Assembly (NCBI RefSeq): GCF_004208415.1
Contig: NZ_CP035758.1
Coordinates: 6,696,001-6,760,000 of the forward strand
Length of the DNA: 64,000 nucleotides
Reading direction: 5' to 3'
Source: Ktedonosporobacter rubrisoli
GTDB lineage: Bacteria > Chloroflexota > Ktedonobacteria > Ktedonobacterales > Ktedonobacteraceae
Shown: positions 25,565-34,621 of the stretch, piece after piece
Numbering within the stretch: position 1 is the stretch's first letter
Layout: every line of letters starts with the position of its first letter
The notes under the pieces: model-generated
The model's input: the letters and a program-made list of their open reading frames with translations, nothing else
The model's database searches: none
What the model was told of the DNA's origin: nothing
Translations under genes and position numbers: made by a program

Positions 25565-28500
25565 TCAATCTTCGTTTTGCCCTTGCGTGCGTTCTACAGT
25601 TTGTTCAAGTGGTATGCTCGGCTCTGGTAGTAGATCTACTGTGGGTAGTTTGTGGAAGTAGGGGATTGTTGAACGCAAGGAGTAATAGACATCTTTATCA
25701 CTCGCTAGATATGCATGACGTGAGAGCAAGGTAAGCAGTGTAGCAGTGCCAAACAATCGAGCATTTGTGCCTCTGGGAGCAAAGCGACAAAGGGCCTCCG
25801 CTGCTAGCAATCGCTGTTCAGGTATAAGATCCGTCCGTTGTAATAAGCTTGCAAGGGCAGACTCCACTAACTGCCCAACCTCTGTATCTGTTCCAGATAC
25901 TGGGAAAAGGGCGTTTGCAATTGCAACTTTTTGCTCAATTGGCAGATCTGCACGGCTCAGCAGCTTTGTGAGCGTAGAGTTCATTAATTCCCGCTCATCT
26001 GCTCTTTGCTCACCACGTAAATAAAGCCAACTAATTAAATAATATATCATATCATTCCTGAAATCTGCGCAACTAAGCAGATGTGTGAACATGAAGAGCG
26101 CTTGCTGCCTCTCTTCCGTCCCTTCCTCACTACCCAAATAAAGATAACATGCAATAACAACTTTCTGTTCAATAGTTACGTCCATGCGGTTCAGTAGCTC
26201 CCTAAGCGTCATACTTGCTAGTTGTCTCTCTTCTACCCTCTCCTCACTGCTCTGATAAAGTAATCTTGCTATGTCTATTGTTTGTTCATCTGTCAGATCA
26301 CAACCCTGCAGCAATTCAACTAACATAGAACTTACTAGCCTCTCTTCCGTCCCTTCCTCACCATACATATACAATATCTTTGCGATATCAATCTTCTGCT
26401 CTATTGTCAAATCAGCCCGCCGCAACAGCTCTTCGAGCGTTTCTATTGCTAACTGCCTCTCCTCAGTTCCTTCCTCACTCAATAGAGAAAGCGACTCCGC
26501 TACATTCACCTTCTGCTCTATTGTCAAATCAGCCCGCCGCAACAGCTCTTCGAGCGTTTCTATTGCTAACTGCCTCTCCTCAGTTCCCTCCTCACTATTC
26601 CAGAAAAGTAACTCTACTATTTTTAACGTCCGCTCTATCGTCAGATCTGCTCGCCGCAACAGCTCTTCGAGCACAAAGACGACTGCCTCACCACATCCTC
26701 GTCTTGTCGGATACTCTAGCTTTTCTTGCACCTGATCAACAGGGAATTCAGGATGCTGCAGCAGGCTACAAAGGGCTTGCTGCGCCAATGCTCGTTCATT
26801 AGGAGATGCCCCACTTCTGGCATAAAGCTCGATAGCGACATCAAGCCTCAGCATTATATCCAGTACATTATCTTTCGTCGCCAGGGCAAGCAGCTCTTCC
26901 CATCCCTGGCCCGCATATTGGCGCGTCTGGCCCAGGCGGCCCAGATACTCAAGCGCTTCTTGCCGTTGGCTCGGGAATGGTGACTCTTTGATCAGCTTGC
27001 ATAGGTGCTCCTTGACCAACTCTACCAGCTTGTTCCCGATCCTTATCTCCTCTAGCAGGCAATCGCAGACAAAAAACAAGTCCTGCTGTACAATCTCGGT
27101 ATAGCGGCTGCGTTGGCTCTGTAGCTTACCTTCCAGCAAGGCCTGCAACAATCTGGTAACCGGGCCAGATTTGAGCTTGCCCAGGAGCAGAAAGATCACC
27201 TCACGCCAATGCGGATCGTGCAGATGGGCTATCAGGAATTTGCGCACGACCTGCGCATCTTCGGCCTGCTGATAACGCTCGTAGACATCGACGGCGGCAA
27301 AATACTCCTGGAAGGTACGATGGACAAAGCTATAGAGTGCCTCCCCATTCTCGTCACTGCCCCGCTCAACGATCAGGCCCGCCTCGATCTTTACCAGCTC
27401 GATAAAGCGCTCAGACTCCACTCGCTGCTCAGCGCGCTCGCTCAACAAACCGCGCTCACAGAAAAATTTCTCTACCTGCTGGCGTAGATAGCGCTCAGGT
27501 ACGTCAACTGTAGTATCTCTGGCCTGCCATTCGTCAGATATAACCTCTTGTGAGCGCTCATGCAGCGCATAGCCCAGATAAGCCACGCATGCATACTGAT
27601 CATCGCGGCCCATCTTCATATGTTGCCAGCGCTGATGCGTTCCTTTCAATTTGGCCCATGTTTCCAATAGCAGTTCGGCGCAGCGATCATAGATGAGCAC
27701 GCGCCGATCCGGGAGCCGTTGATAGCGATGAAGGGCCGTCATCACGGTCAGCAACAAGGGATTCTCGGCCAAGCGATGCAAACGGGGATTCCTGCGCAAA
27801 TTAGTGAGCAGCAAATCCATTTCCTCTTGTTCCACCTGGGGGATAGGATTGAGACGCAATACTGCTGTGTACCAGTTGTACACATACTGCTCGATTTGCT
27901 CATCATTAAAGCCCATAACCCGGGCCTGCTCAAATAGTGGATGCGAGATGGGCGCCAGCTGGTAGCCGACAGGCCGCGAGGTGACCAGCACGCGATTGCC
28001 CGGATGGCACTGCGCAAAGTGCTCAATCTCCTGCACCAGCTGCAGGCGTTCATCCAAGGTTGCCACTTCGTCCAGACCATCGAAGAGCAAGAGCAGGCGA
28101 TGGCGCATGAGCAGCTCTTTGAACATCTGGGGATTAATCTCGATCTCGTCGCGCTTGAGCATAACCTCACAAGCAAAGCTGAGAAAACTATAATCGGCGC
28201 GCTGGCGCTCCTGGCTCAAGCGGCGCAACTCGATGCGCAAGGGTAGAGGATGATCCGCGAGCAGTGCCGAAGCAGGCACGTTCAGTCCCTGCTGGGCAGC
28301 CGCGTGGCACCAGGCCAGATACTTCGTCGCTGTCGATTTGCCCGCGCCCGGCTCGCCAAGCAAGACCAGGCAAGAAGCCTGTTCCAGAGCCGCCTCGATA
28401 GTCTCTAACTGTTTAGAGTCGTCAAGAATTTCATCCATCCCGACACGCAGAGGCACAAAGATACCACTGAGCTCGGGATCAGCCTTCAGGTCGCGCGGAA

Positions 28501-29206
28501 CCACGCCGACAATTTTGAGGTTGCGCAATGTACGCTCAAGATATTCGGCATACTTCGCTACGTCACTCTCAAACTCTTCGGCGGTATAGCTATCAGTTAG
28601 TGTGCTATGAAGCTCTTTGAGCAGCGCGATAATCTCGCACAAGGAGTGCTGCATTTTATTGGCCGCGCGCAGTTGCAGCGCATCGCTCAGTTGCGACCTG
28701 AAATAGGGATCGGCATACAGTTCACCAAGTAGAGCCATAAAGAAGCTCTGGAGATAGGGCGCGGCATTAATATCCTGGTGACTATGGTCATAGCGACGCT
28801 TGCGCTGATTGTAGCAGCAGCTAAGCTCGTCCAGATCAGGCTCATCGGCCAGCGTGAACAGGCGCAGACATTCGCGGCGAAGTTCCTCTCCCAACGGTCC
28901 CGGCTGGGCCACGCTATTAATGACATCTCGATACTGATCGCGCTCCTGCAGAGTCTTATAGCCGATCAGACCGCGCTCAGCCGCATTTTTGAGGGCCTGG
29001 GCAAGACGTTGCTCCTGCTCCTTTGTGTCAAGACGGAAGGCGCGCCTTGTTAGCCCCTTACCCCGCGTGAGGGCAAAATCTGAACTTTTCTCGACAATAA
29101 ATTCTACTTCTTTGCTAAAGACCGTACTGCCAAGCGTACCGAGCCAGGAAGCGGCCCCGTTGGCAAGAAGGGTATAAAGAGCTATCAAGGCAAAATTATC
29201 AACCAT
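25565..29206 (-). CDS. NACHT-domain STAND ATPase with C-terminal 39-aa repeats
   Basis: 1213 residues. A hydrophobic N-terminal stretch (residues 1-30) is followed by a helical region to about residue 230. The NACHT NTPase follows: Walker A GEPGAGKST near residue 284, Walker B LLLLFDGLDE near 375-380, then VTSRPVGYQ (sensor-type Arg) and LAENPLLLTVM (winged-helix side), and a conserved FVHRTFQEYFAA segment. The C-terminus carries about eight helical repeats of 39 residues (about 846-1157), each beginning LxELLxRADLTIEQ and ending SEEGTEERQLA, two of them nearly identical at DNA level. Such STAND proteins often act as sensors, and several bacterial NACHT proteins protect against phage, so a defence or signalling role is reasonable but unproven. 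It is transcribed downstream of five methyltransferases, with no good Shine-Dalgarno at its ATG. Confidence 0.88.
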   Translation of the reverse strand: MVDNFALIALYTLLANGAASWLGTLGSTVFSKEVEFIVEKSSDFALTRGKGLTRRAFRLDTKEQEQRLAQALKNAAERGLIGYKTLQERDQYRDVINSVAQPGPLGEELRRECLRLFTLADEPDLDELSCCYNQRKRRYDHSHQDINAAPYLQSFFMALLGELYADPYFRSQLSDALQLRAANKMQHSLCEIIALLKELHSTLTDSYTAEEFESDVAKYAEYLERTLRNLKIVGVVPRDLKADPELSGIFVPLRVGMDEILDDSKQLETIEAALEQASCLVLLGEPGAGKSTATKYLAWCHAAAQQGLNVPASALLADHPLPLRIELRRLSQERQRADYSFLSFACEVMLKRDEIEINPQMFKELLMRHRLLLLFDGLDEVATLDERLQLVQEIEHFAQCHPGNRVLVTSRPVGYQLAPISHPLFEQARVMGFNDEQIEQYVYNWYTAVLRLNPIPQVEQEEMDLLLTNLRRNPRLHRLAENPLLLTVMTALHRYQRLPDRRVLIYDRCAELLLETWAKLKGTHQRWQHMKMGRDDQYACVAYLGYALHERSQEVISDEWQARDTTVDVPERYLRQQVEKFFCERGLLSERAEQRVESERFIELVKIEAGLIVERGSDENGEALYSFVHRTFQEYFAAVDVYERYQQAEDAQVVRKFLIAHLHDPHWREVIFLLLGKLKSGPVTRLLQALLEGKLQSQRSRYTEIVQQDLFFVCDCLLEEIRIGNKLVELVKEHLCKLIKESPFPSQRQEALEYLGRLGQTRQYAGQGWEELLALATKDNVLDIMLRLDVAIELYARSGASPNERALAQQALCSLLQHPEFPVDQVQEKLEYPTRRGCGEAVVFVLEELLRRADLTIERTLKIVELLFWNSEEGTEERQLAIETLEELLRRADLTIEQKVNVAESLSLLSEEGTEERQLAIETLEELLRRADLTIEQKIDIAKILYMYGEEGTEERLVSSMLVELLQGCDLTDEQTIDIARLLYQSSEERVEERQLASMTLRELLNRMDVTIEQKVVIACYLYLGSEEGTEERQQALFMFTHLLSCADFRNDMIYYLISWLYLRGEQRADERELMNSTLTKLLSRADLPIEQKVAIANALFPVSGTDTEVGQLVESALASLLQRTDLIPEQRLLAAEALCRFAPRGTNARLFGTATLLTLLSRHAYLASDKDVYYSLRSTIPYFHKLPTVDLLPEPSIPLEQTVERTQGQNED
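26393..26587. repeat. Tandem 117-bp repeat within the NACHT gene
   Basis: Bases 26393-26470 recur identically at 26510-26587, a period of 117 bases (39 codons). Flanking repeats on both sides share the same protein pattern but have diverged. This indicates a recent in-frame duplication or gene conversion between neighbouring repeats. Confidence 0.85.
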
Positions 29207-29522
29207 CTCTAACTACCTACCTTTAATTCATCGTGCTATCTTATGTAGTATATTGACGTATATATACATGCATTTTCAAAGTATGATTACTAATAGGTAG
29301 TTGCGAGATGAGCAAGTTTATTCTTCGCTTGCTTTAATAGTAGGCTTTGGAAGCGTAAGAGGTTGATCTAAAGTAAGCGGGCTGGAGAGAGTAGAGTGTT
29401 ATCCAGAAAGCCTATCCTCTCTTTGAAGGGTGTTTATGTTTACTCTATTTCACCGAGAGGATAGGCAGCTGTATACTTACTATGATTTACCTGGTAACTA
29501 TTCAGCGCTTCTCAGGTCGCAA
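29207..29522. other. Intergenic region between NACHT gene and methyltransferase 1
   Basis: About 316 AT-rich bases, presumably holding the NACHT promoter. No confident promoter, RNA or inverted repeat was recognised; a short plus-strand ORF here is not convincing. Confidence 0.4.
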
Positions 29523-30419
29523 TCAGACGACGTGCTGAGTTTTCCTATGCGTGGGTGCCGTGCCCCAGACGGTGCGCAAGTGCCAGCGCCCCACAAAATC
29601 GGGACGAGCCGTCTCCTCTAGCATCTGCTGATAGAGCTGTTCATAATCGTTGAGAACTCCTACCCACTTGCGCAGGAAGGGCAGGGAAACACGGAAGAGG
29701 TGACGCAGATCTTCTCTATAACTCTCTCCCTCTGGCGTTCCTGCTGGCAAGACAAGTTCATAGTCACGCGTTTGGATATTCTGAATACCTTGCCTTCCCA
29801 GCAGGTCGGGCAGTTGGGCCATCACTGAGGTATCATCCCCTTCCACAAAGACATGCCCTGCATTAAAGGAGGCTTCTATACATAGATTAGCGAGCCTGTT
29901 CAATATCTCACTGTCACCTCTCAGCCAACCGCTCTCAGTCAGGCGCACGATCCCCCCAGCTCGGGTGACGCGAGCCAGCTCGCTGACAAACTTGGGCCAG
30001 TCCCAGGTGCGCAAATAACTGGTGCTAAAGCGTGCATTGACCAAGCTAAAATAGCCAGTAGGAAACTCTAGCATACGCAAGGCATCCATCGCATGGAACT
30101 CGACGCGCTCACTGACTCCCTGCTCCTCTGCCTGGCTACGCGCATAAGCCAGCATCTTTGCACTAATGTCTACCCCGATCAACTTCTCTATCGTGGGATA
30201 CTCTTTTGCTACTTCTAGCAGCCAGCCGCCCGTGCCACAGCCCACATCCAATACGCGTCGCAACGCCTGCGGCTCCGGCTGTTCGGGCAAGACTCCTCCC
30301 ATCTTGCTTGTGATCATCTGATCCTGAATGCGCAGACGGTCAAACTCACTTTGGTTGTCGCGATCCTGCACAAAATAGGTACTGGGTTGCTCTTTTCTCG
30401 CCTCCTCTGAAGTACTCAT
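29523..30419 (-). CDS. Class I SAM-dependent methyltransferase, array copy 1
   Basis: 298 residues from the ATG at 30419, which gives MSTSEEARKEQPSTYFVQDR and follows GGAAGG. Motif I is VLDVGCGTGGWLLEVA, motif II LIGVDISAKMLAYAR, then FHAMDALRMLEFPTGYFSLVNARF and LARVTRAGGIVRLTE (motif IV to VI region). The C-terminal part (LPFLRKWVGVLNDYEQLYQQMLEE) is shared by all copies and probably forms the substrate lid. The end is APTHRKTQHVV, as in copy 2. Substrate unknown. Last of five tandem paralogs. Confidence 0.9.
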   Translation of the reverse strand: MSTSEEARKEQPSTYFVQDRDNQSEFDRLRIQDQMITSKMGGVLPEQPEPQALRRVLDVGCGTGGWLLEVAKEYPTIEKLIGVDISAKMLAYARSQAEEQGVSERVEFHAMDALRMLEFPTGYFSLVNARFSTSYLRTWDWPKFVSELARVTRAGGIVRLTESGWLRGDSEILNRLANLCIEASFNAGHVFVEGDDTSVMAQLPDLLGRQGIQNIQTRDYELVLPAGTPEGESYREDLRHLFRVSLPFLRKWVGVLNDYEQLYQQMLEETARPDFVGRWHLRTVWGTAPTHRKTQHVV

Positions 30420-30548
30420 GTTCTCAGGTTCCTTCCTCTTATCAGCAACAAAAGCACAGTTTTCTCTTTCTGGTGATGGATCTCGATTAGCGTTTCGCGT
30501 GTAGTGCCTCATAGTAGGCTCTCTGCTTCCTCATGCTTCCATCTCACC

Positions 30549-31445
30549 TCAAACGACGTGCTGCGTTTTCCTATGTGTGGGTGCCGTGCCCCAGACGGTG
30601 CGCAAGCGCAAACGCCCCACAAAATCTTGTCGAGCTGTCTCTTCTAACATCTGCTGATAGAGCTGCTCATAATCTTTCGGTACCCCAACCCACTTGCGCA
30701 GAAAAGGCAGAGAGACCCGAAAGCCATAGCGTAGATCTTCTCTATAGCTTTCTCCTTCCGGCGTTCCCGCGGGAAACCTCAGCTCATAGTCGCGTGTTTG
30801 GATATTGTAAACTCCTTGCCTGCTTAGCAGCTCAGGCATGCGTACCATTAACGAAGTATCATCCCCTTCCACAAAGACATGGCCTGCATTAAAAAAGGCT
30901 TGTAATAATAATTTATCTAAACTGAACAATGCTTCACTATCACCTCCCAGTCGACCACATTCCGTTAAGCGGACGATGCCCCCAGCCCGAGTGACGCGAG
31001 CTAGTTCGCTGACAAACTTGGGCCAGTCCCAGGTGCGCAGGTAACTGATGCTAAAGCGTGCATTGACCAAACTGAAATAGCCAGTGGGAAACTCGAGCAT
31101 GCGTAAGGCATCCATCTGGGCAAACTCAACCCGTGTGCCCACTCCTTGCTGCTGGGCCTGTTCGCGGGCAAACTCCAGCATCTTTGCACTGATGTCTACT
31201 CCAATGAGCGTTTCTATCGTGGGATAGGTTCTTGCCGTCTCTAGCAGCCAGCCGCCTGTGCCACAGCCCACATCCAATATGCGCCGTAATTTCTCTGGAT
31301 TGGGCTGTTCGGGCAAGATCCCACCCATGCCTCTGGTCACCATCTGATCCTGCACACGCAAACGGTCAAACTCACTTTGGTTGTCGCGATCCTGCACAAA
31401 ATAGGTACTCGGTTGCTCTTTTCTCGCTTCCTGGGGATTGTTCAT
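30549..31445 (-). CDS. Class I SAM-dependent methyltransferase, array copy 2
   Basis: 298 residues, starting MNNPQEARKEQPSTYFVQD at 31445 after GGAAGG. It has the same motifs as its neighbours (LDVGCGTGGWLLETA, GVDISAKMLEFARE). Compared with copies 1, 3 and 4 it carries the variant FAREQAQQQGVGTRVEF, which is shared with copy 5, while its C-terminus (APTHRKTQHVV) is like that of copies 1 and 4. This mix suggests exchange of segments between copies. The reading frame is intact with a five-G run at the place where copy 5 has only four. Confidence 0.9.
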   Translation of the reverse strand: MNNPQEARKEQPSTYFVQDRDNQSEFDRLRVQDQMVTRGMGGILPEQPNPEKLRRILDVGCGTGGWLLETARTYPTIETLIGVDISAKMLEFAREQAQQQGVGTRVEFAQMDALRMLEFPTGYFSLVNARFSISYLRTWDWPKFVSELARVTRAGGIVRLTECGRLGGDSEALFSLDKLLLQAFFNAGHVFVEGDDTSLMVRMPELLSRQGVYNIQTRDYELRFPAGTPEGESYREDLRYGFRVSLPFLRKWVGVPKDYEQLYQQMLEETARQDFVGRLRLRTVWGTAPTHRKTQHVV

Positions 31446-31570
31446 GGCTTCTGGTCCCTTCCTGTCAACAATGACCACAACATGGTATTCCCTTTCTGAT
31501 ACTCGACCTTATTGGATGTCACCAGTTCCTATTCAATCTAACCAGCTCCCCACCTTCTTTCCGTTTCCCT

Positions 31571-32467
31571 TCACACAAAGTGTTCTGATGTCTGCCAGCC
31601 TGGTGCTGAGCCCCACACCGTGCGCAACCTCCAGCGTCCCACAAAATCGGGACGAGCCGTCTCCTCTAACATCTGCTGATAAAGCTGTTCATAATCGTTG
31701 AGGACTCCTACCCACTTATGAAAAAAAGGCAGGAGGACTCTGAAGCCATAACGTACATCCTCTCTATAGCTCTCCCCTTCCGGCGTTCCCTTTGGCAAGA
31801 CAAGCTCATAATCGCGCGTTTGGATATCCCGGATGCCCTGTCTTTGCAGCAGTTCGGGCAAACGCTCCATCAACGAATCTTCATCCTCCTTCACAAAAAC
31901 ATGCCCCGCATTAAATCCTGCTTGCCAGGCTAGAGCACCCAGTCTAACAAGCACCTCGCTATTTCCTTTCCACCATCCACACTCGGTTAGCCTAACCACA
32001 CCTCCACGTCGCGTGACGCGGGCAAGCTCGCTGACAAACTTGGGCCAGTCCCAGGTGCGTAGATAGCTCACGCTAAAGCGTGCATTGACCAAACTGAAAT
32101 AGCCAGTGGGAAACTCGAGCATGCGTAAGGCATCCATCACATGGAACTCAACCCGTGTGCCCACCCCTTGCTCCTCTGCCTGGCTACGCGCATAAGCCAG
32201 CATCTTTGCACTGACGTCTACCCCGATCAGCGTTTCTATCGTGGGATATTCCTTTGCTACTTCCAGCAGCCAGCCGCCCGTGCCACAGCCCACATCCAAT
32301 ACGCGCCGTAATTTCTCTGGATCGGGCTGTTCGGGCAAAACCCCACCCATGCCTCTGGTCACCATCTGATCCTGCACCCGCAAACGGTCAAACTCGCTCT
32401 GATTCTCGCGATCCTGCACAAAATAGGTACTGGGTTGCTCTTTTCTCGCTTCCTCTGAAGTACTCAT
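31571..32467 (-). CDS. Class I SAM-dependent methyltransferase, array copy 3
   Basis: 298 residues, starting MSTSEEARKEQPSTYF at 32467 like copy 1, but ending APGWQTSEHFV like copy 5. The intact motifs are VLDVGCGTGGWLLEVA and LIGVDVSAKMLAYAR. The segment FNAGHVFVKEDEDSLMERL differs from the GDDTS form of the other copies, and the SAM-binding half is nearly the same. The 3' flanking DNA also matches that behind copy 5, so the duplicated unit included the downstream region. Confidence 0.9.
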   Translation of the reverse strand: MSTSEEARKEQPSTYFVQDRENQSEFDRLRVQDQMVTRGMGGVLPEQPDPEKLRRVLDVGCGTGGWLLEVAKEYPTIETLIGVDVSAKMLAYARSQAEEQGVGTRVEFHVMDALRMLEFPTGYFSLVNARFSVSYLRTWDWPKFVSELARVTRRGGVVRLTECGWWKGNSEVLVRLGALAWQAGFNAGHVFVKEDEDSLMERLPELLQRQGIRDIQTRDYELVLPKGTPEGESYREDVRYGFRVLLPFFHKWVGVLNDYEQLYQQMLEETARPDFVGRWRLRTVWGSAPGWQTSEHFV

Positions 32468-32588
32468 GTTCTCAGGTTCCTTCCTGCTGCCAACACAGTA
32501 GTACAATCACGTTCTCGGTTAGAGGCTGCTCGGGATAGTTCCGGCAAAATACTTACGCTGAGAGGGGACGGCACCCCTCAGATCGCAA

Positions 32589-33485
32589 TCAGACGACGTG
32601 CTGCGCCTTTCTATGCGTGGGTGCCATCCCCCAGACCGTACGCAAGCGCCAGCGTCCCACAAAATCTTGTCGAGCTGTCTCTTCTAACATCTGCTGATAA
32701 AGCTGCTCATAGTCTTGAGGAACCCCAACCCACTTGCGCAGAAAAGGCAGAGCTACCCGGAAGCCATAGCGTAGATCCTCCCTATAGCCTTCACTTTCCG
32801 GCGTTCCTGCGGGAAAAACAAGCTCATAGTCGCGCGTTTGGATATCATGCACTTCCTGCCTGCTTAGCAGTTCGGGCAAATGCTCCATCAACGAAGTATC
32901 GTCCCCTTTCACAAAGACATGCCCCGCGTTAAAAAAGGCTTGCAATGCTAGATCAGCCAACTTGTTCAATGCTTCACCGTTTCCCCTCCACCATCCGCAC
33001 TCGGTTAGCCTTATCACGCTACCAGCCCAAGTGACGCGAGCCAGTTCGCTGACAAACTTGGGCCAGTCCCAGGTGCGCAGGTAACTGATACTAAAGCGCG
33101 CATTGACCAAACTGAAATAGCCAGTGGGAAATTCGAGCATACGTAAGGCATCCATCACATGGAACTCGACGCGCTCACTGACTCCCTGCTCTTCAGATTG
33201 CGCACGCGCATAAGCCAGCATCTTTGCACTGATGTCTACCCCGATCAGCGTTTCTATCGTGGGATATTCTTTTGCTACTTCCAGCAGCCAGCCGCCTGTG
33301 CCACAGCCCACATCCAATACGCGCCGCAATTTCTCTGGATCGGACTGTTCAGGCAAGACTCCTCCCATCTTGCTTGTGACCATCTGATCCTGCACACGCA
33401 AACGATCAAACTCGCTCTGGTTCTCACGATCCTGCACAAAATAGGTACTGGGTTGCTCTTTTCTCGCCTCCTGGGGATTGCTCAT
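32589..33485 (-). CDS. Class I SAM-dependent methyltransferase, array copy 4
   Basis: 298 residues, starting MSNPQEARKEQPSTYF at 33485 (as copy 2) and ending APTHRKAQHVV (as copies 1 and 2). Motif I VLDVGCGTGGWLLEVA and motif II GVDISAKMLAYARAQ are intact. A local substitution, ARVTWAGSVIRLTE, replaces the ARVTRAGG stretch seen in other copies. Intergenic spacers between copies are 120-140 bases, each with a good ribosome site, so the array may be read as one transcript from the promoter before copy 5. Confidence 0.9.
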   Translation of the reverse strand: MSNPQEARKEQPSTYFVQDRENQSEFDRLRVQDQMVTSKMGGVLPEQSDPEKLRRVLDVGCGTGGWLLEVAKEYPTIETLIGVDISAKMLAYARAQSEEQGVSERVEFHVMDALRMLEFPTGYFSLVNARFSISYLRTWDWPKFVSELARVTWAGSVIRLTECGWWRGNGEALNKLADLALQAFFNAGHVFVKGDDTSLMEHLPELLSRQEVHDIQTRDYELVFPAGTPESEGYREDLRYGFRVALPFLRKWVGVPQDYEQLYQQMLEETARQDFVGRWRLRTVWGMAPTHRKAQHVV

Positions 33486-33625
33486 GGGTTTCTGGTTCCT
33501 TCCTGTCAATAATGACCACAACAAAAATAGCTTCTTCTCAGCGATAGGTCTGATTAATTCTTTGGGCCTAGCTATCAGGGACAGCTTCCTGTCTAGTCAG
33601 CTTCCCGCCTTCTTTCCGTTTCCCT

Positions 33626-34515
33626 TCACACAAAGTGTTCTGATGTCTGCCAGCCTGGTGCCGTCCCCCACACCGTACGCAAGTGCCAGCGCCCCACAAA
33701 ATCTTGTCCCGCCGTCTCCTCTAGCATCTGCTGATAGAGCTGTTCATAATCGTTGAGAACTCCTACCCATTTACGCAGAAATGGCAGTGAGACCCGTAAG
33801 AGGTGGCGCAGATCCTCTCTATAGCTCTCTCCCTCCGGCGTCCCTGCGGGAAAAGTAAGCTCATAGTCGCGTGTCTGGATATTCTGAATACTTTGCCTGC
33901 TTAGCAGTTCGGGCAAGCGTACCATGACTGAGGTATCATCCTTTTCCACAAAGATATGTCCCGCATTAAAAAAAGCTTGCGATCCTAGATCAGCTAACTT
34001 ATTCAACGCTTCGCTATTACCGGTCAGCCATCCACACTCAGTTATTCTGATTACGCCCCAGCCCGGGTGACGCGAGCCAGCTCGCTGACAAACTTGGGCC
34101 AGTCCCAGGTGCGTAGATAACTGAGACTAAAGCGTGCATTAACCAGGCTGAAATAGCCAGTGGGGAACTCGAGCATACGTAAGGCATCCATCTGGGTAAA
34201 CTCAACTCGTGTGCCCACCCCTTGCTGCTGGGCCTGTTCGCGGGCAAACTCCAGCATCTTTGCACTGACGTCTACCCCGATCAGCGTTTCTATCGTGGGA
34301 TAGGTTCTTGCCGTCTCTAGCAGCCAGCCGCCCGTGCCACAGCCCACATCCAGCACGCGCCGTAATTTCTCTGGCTCGGGCTGTTCGGGCAAGATCCCAC
34401 CCATCTTGCTTGTGACCATCTGATCCTGCACCTGTAAGCGCTCGAACTCACTTTGGTTGGCACGATCCTGCACAAAATAGGTACTGGGCTGCTCACGCTC
34501 TGGAGGAACAGACAT
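33626..34515 (-). pseudogene. Class I SAM-dependent methyltransferase, array copy 5, frameshifted
   Basis: The upstream-most copy. It starts MSVPPEREQPSTYFVQDRA at 34515. The frame stops at 34051 after ELARVTRAGA, then resumes in another frame to 33626 (LADLGSQAFFNAGHIF to APGWQTSEHFV). At the break the minus strand has four G (plus strand C run 34056-34059) where intact copy 2 has five; adding one G joins the halves as RAGGVIRITECGW. The gene is thus a single-base deletion of a ~296-residue enzyme. It may be a sequencing error, since two other genes here show the same kind of lesion. Confidence 0.85.
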
Positions 34516-34592
34516 AATAATACTCTCCCTGGCATTTCTTCTTCGCCCATAAAGTTTTCCTACGTTTGTAAAATTGCTGCTCGTTAGCTATC

Positions 34593-34621
34593 ATTATACT
34601 TTAGTGCAATGTCAAGCGCAA
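34593..34621 (-). promoter_or_regulatory. Putative promoter of the methyltransferase array
   Basis: On the minus strand, TTGCGC is followed 17 bases later by a consensus TATAAT (ATTATA on plus at 34593-34598). The start codon of copy 5 lies about 78 bases downstream. A second TTGACA overlaps the spacer but at too short a distance. Confidence 0.55.

Noticed and set aside
26393..26587. CRISPR-like direct repeats
   Set aside because: The repeats are in-frame 117-bp coding units of the NACHT gene without spacers of the CRISPR kind.
27748..28246. ORFs in other frames of the NACHT gene
   Set aside because: They overlap the Walker motifs coded in the real frame; no ribosome sites.
29523..34515. 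Insertion sequence or phage block
   Set aside because: The repeats are methyltransferase genes, with no transposase, integrase, terminal inverted repeats or target duplications visible.
34593..34614. TTGACA-11-TATAAT promoter reading of the same region
   Set aside because: An 11-base spacer is too short for sigma-70; the TTGCGC-17-TATAAT reading is better.
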